Positions 62,591-64,000 of a DNA stretch of 64,000 nucleotides are shown piece after piece. The DNA is taken from assembly GCF_030504545.1 (NCBI RefSeq), contig NZ_JAUKWP010000001.1, forward strand, positions 460,475-524,474. Reading direction: 5' to 3'. The translations under genes were made by a program, and so were the position numbers. Source of the stretch: Lactobacillus sp. YT155 (GTDB lineage: Bacteria > Bacillota > Bacilli > Lactobacillales > Lactobacillaceae). The notes beneath the pieces were generated by a model. That model ran no database searches. It saw only the letters and a program-made list of their open reading frames with translations, and was not told where the DNA came from. How positions within the stretch are numbered: position 1 is the stretch's first letter; each line of letters begins with the position of its first letter.

Positions 62591-63352
62591 ATGGAAGAAA
62601 AGAAACAAGCAGAAAAGATTCTAAGCATTTGTCTTTTAGCCGGTAAAATTATGGTCCAAAGTGGATCTGAAATGTATCGAGTTGATGACACGATGACCCG
62701 CATGGCTAACGCCAGTGGCTTAGAAAATGTGAATGTATTTAGCACGCCGACCGCCATTGCTTTGGGAATTGACGGATCTTCAGGGATGCAACTTAAACAA
62801 ATTAAAACTAGAACGATTAATTTGGAAAAAGTTAACCGCGTTAACGAATTGTCCCGTAAGTACGTGGCTGGTGACATCAGTCTGGATGAGCTGGCAATTA
62901 AATTGAGATACATCGAAGAAGATGTTCGTGATTTTCCGTTTTGGTTGCAAGCAATTTCGGCTGCTGTGGTGTCATCGACTTTGATGATTCTTTTTGTTGA
63001 TGAATATGATTGGGTCGACTTTCCAATCTCTGCTGTCTTAGGAACGGTGGCCTTTGTTTTGTACACGATTGCCAATAAAAAACTCAAACTAAAATTCATG
63101 TCAGAATTTTTTTCTTCTATAGTAGTTGGTCTTTTAACGGTATTAGGAGTACGTCTTGGACTAGGACATAACGTTGACAACATTTTAGTCGGCGCCGTGA
63201 TGCCTTTAGTGCCTGGAGTTCCTTTAACTAATTCATTGCGTGACTTATTGGAGTCACATCTACTAGCAGGAATTGCCCGTGGTGTTGAAGCACTCTTGAG
63301 TGCTCTGGCAATTGGAATCGGAATTGCTGTTGTTTTAAAAATTTTCTTGTGA
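62591..63352 (+). CDS. Threonine/serine exporter, N-terminal half (ThrE/DUF1212)
   Basis: 253 residues. 'LAGKIMVQSGSEMYRVDDTM' is the ThrE N-domain signature; about five membrane segments follow, with 'MPLVPGVPLTNSLRDLLESHLLAG'. I start at ATG 62591, 7 bases after GGAG; the in-frame upstream ATG at 62564 lacks an RBS. Together with the next gene it makes a two-subunit version of ThrE. Confidence 0.88.
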   Translation: MEEKKQAEKILSICLLAGKIMVQSGSEMYRVDDTMTRMANASGLENVNVFSTPTAIALGIDGSSGMQLKQIKTRTINLEKVNRVNELSRKYVAGDISLDELAIKLRYIEEDVRDFPFWLQAISAAVVSSTLMILFVDEYDWVDFPISAVLGTVAFVLYTIANKKLKLKFMSEFFSSIVVGLLTVLGVRLGLGHNVDNILVGAVMPLVPGVPLTNSLRDLLESHLLAGIARGVEALLSALAIGIGIAVVLKIFL

Positions 63353-63360
63353 GGTGATTG

Positions 63361-63816
63361 ATGATGAATATTTTTGTTGAATTACTTATTCAAATAACAT
63401 TTGCATTTGCTGCGACAGTCGGTTTTGCTGTTATCATCAATAATCCGAGAAAAGCACTTTTGGCATGTGGAATATCTGGAGCAGCTGGCTGGTTAGTCTA
63501 TTGGTTTTTCTTCCATTTAGGAATTGGCAGGGTATTTTCGAACTTCACAGCAGCATTAGTTGCCGGATTATTGGGGCTAGTTTTTGCCAGATATAAAAAA
63601 ATGCCAGCTATTTTATTCAATATTCCGGCCTTGGTTCCCTTGGTGCCAGGAGTTTCAGCTTATAAAGCAGTTAGGACTTTGGTTATTGGCAATATGGACC
63701 AAGCAATCCAGCTATTAGTTGTCGTAGCAATGGTTACAGGCGCTATTGCCCTTGGTTATATGGTGGCTCAGTTGATCAATGATGCATACTTTAAAATAAA
63801 GAAATTATTAAATTGA
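63361..63816 (+). CDS. Threonine/serine exporter, C-terminal half (DUF3815)
   Basis: 151 residues with about five hydrophobic segments, 'PRKALLACGISGAAGWLVYW' and 'NIPALVPLVPGVSAYKAVRTL'. This corresponds to the C-terminal ThrE domain encoded as a separate protein. The RBS GAGGTG at 63351-63356 overlaps the end of the upstream gene; ATG 63361 or the adjacent ATG 63364 (better spacing) is the start. Confidence 0.87.
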   Translation: MMNIFVELLIQITFAFAATVGFAVIINNPRKALLACGISGAAGWLVYWFFFHLGIGRVFSNFTAALVAGLLGLVFARYKKMPAILFNIPALVPLVPGVSAYKAVRTLVIGNMDQAIQLLVVVAMVTGAIALGYMVAQLINDAYFKIKKLLN

Positions 63817-63825
63817 GTAAAAGTG

Positions 63826-63855
63826 TTGACAATAGCCGTTTTTGGATGATATTAT
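63826..63855 (+). promoter_or_regulatory. rRNA-type promoter P1
   Basis: TTGACA (63826-63831), an 18-base spacer and TATTAT (63850-63855). The downstream AAGCTGTTTAAAACAA is repeated, nearly identically, after P2. Confidence 0.75.
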
Positions 63856-63884
63856 ATTTAAGCTGTTTAAAACAAAAACGACTA

Positions 63885-63900
63885 ATTCGTTTAACGAAAT
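63885..63900. repeat. Short palindrome between the tandem promoters
   Basis: ATTCGTTTAACGAAAT contains the inverted repeat TTCGTTTAACGAA, lying between P1 and P2. A protein site or small hairpin; function unknown. Confidence 0.4.
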
Positions 63901-63926
63901 ATATTTAAATAACTTCGTGAAATTCC

Positions 63927-63955
63927 TTGACAACACTGAATTTTGAAGATATGAT
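63927..63955 (+). promoter_or_regulatory. rRNA-type promoter P2
   Basis: TTGACA (63927-63932), a 17-base spacer and TATGAT (63950-63955). Its -10 lies exactly 100 bases after that of P1, and AAGTTGTTTCAAACAA follows at the same distance. Confidence 0.8.
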
Positions 63956-63986
63956 ATATAAGTTGTTTCAAACAAGCGACAAGGTA

Positions 63987-64000
63987 GACCTTTGAAAACT
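63987..64000 (+). promoter_or_regulatory. rRNA leader boxA-like element
   Basis: GACCTTTGAAAACT at the window end matches the antitermination leader element commonly found before 16S genes in Firmicutes. It implies an rRNA operon starting just beyond the window. Confidence 0.7.

Noticed and set aside
62539..63183. Long (214-codon) open frame on the minus strand
   Set aside because: It lies exactly opposite the ThrE gene, whose product has clear family motifs. The minus-strand translation has no recognisable domain or RBS.

Overview
The window is a low-GC, gene-dense chromosomal stretch from a member of the Lactobacillaceae. Evidence: an rsmG-noc-parA-parB-ychF cluster, PyrR-type attenuators, many CcpA (cre) boxes, XylR-type xylose operators, several PTS systems, and a MurE without the DAP-type DNPR motif. 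A Companilactobacillus-like species is possible, but I cannot fix the genus from sequence alone. The noc/par cluster suggests proximity to the replication origin. The last ~180 bases look like the promoter/leader of an rRNA operon whose 16S gene would start just outside the window.

Layout. 1-1335: end of an MFS transporter and panE. 1338-6190: pyrimidine operon pyrB-C-F-E-D behind what look like two tandem PyrR attenuators; carbamoyl-phosphate synthase genes are absent here. 6193-11344: a DeoR regulator and PfkB-type sugar-phosphate kinase, divergent from a galactitol-family PTS (IIA, IIB, IIC), a small membrane protein and a class II aldolase. 11424-18246: an L-fucose module (class II aldolase, DeoR regulator, fucI, FGGY kinase, MFS porter, fucU). 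18300-24734: CutC, a PatB/MalY-type PLP enzyme and a GntR regulator, divergent from a mannose-family PTS (IIA, IIB, IIC, IID), a SIS-domain protein and a histidine phosphatase. 24791-32255: an eight-gene operon matching the uncharacterised Escherichia coli yhf set (YhfZ, a PRD protein, YhfU, YhfT, Php, YhfS, YhfX, YhfW).

32400-40725: a PLD/helicase/DUF3427 protein, then the housekeeping run rsmG-noc-parA-parB-DUF951-ychF-DUF1129. 40770-50685: a xylose/xyloside regulon (galM, sugar porter, ROK-type XylR, GPH transporter, GH43 xylosidase, xylA, xylB) with XylR-like operators at both divergent promoters. 50797-63816: guaB, an XRE regulator, a two-component system next to murE, a lipoprotein, a Zn/Mn ABC transporter, an LCP cell-wall protein, an ABC-F ATPase and a split ThrE-type exporter.

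The left half is mainly a sugar-utilisation island: four modules in a row, each with its own regulator and cre-like sites, so carbon catabolite control is the shared layer. The most interesting system is the complete yhf-type operon. It is arranged differently from E. coli, and it carries a perfect 22-bp palindrome at its promoter with a second near-copy inside the operon.
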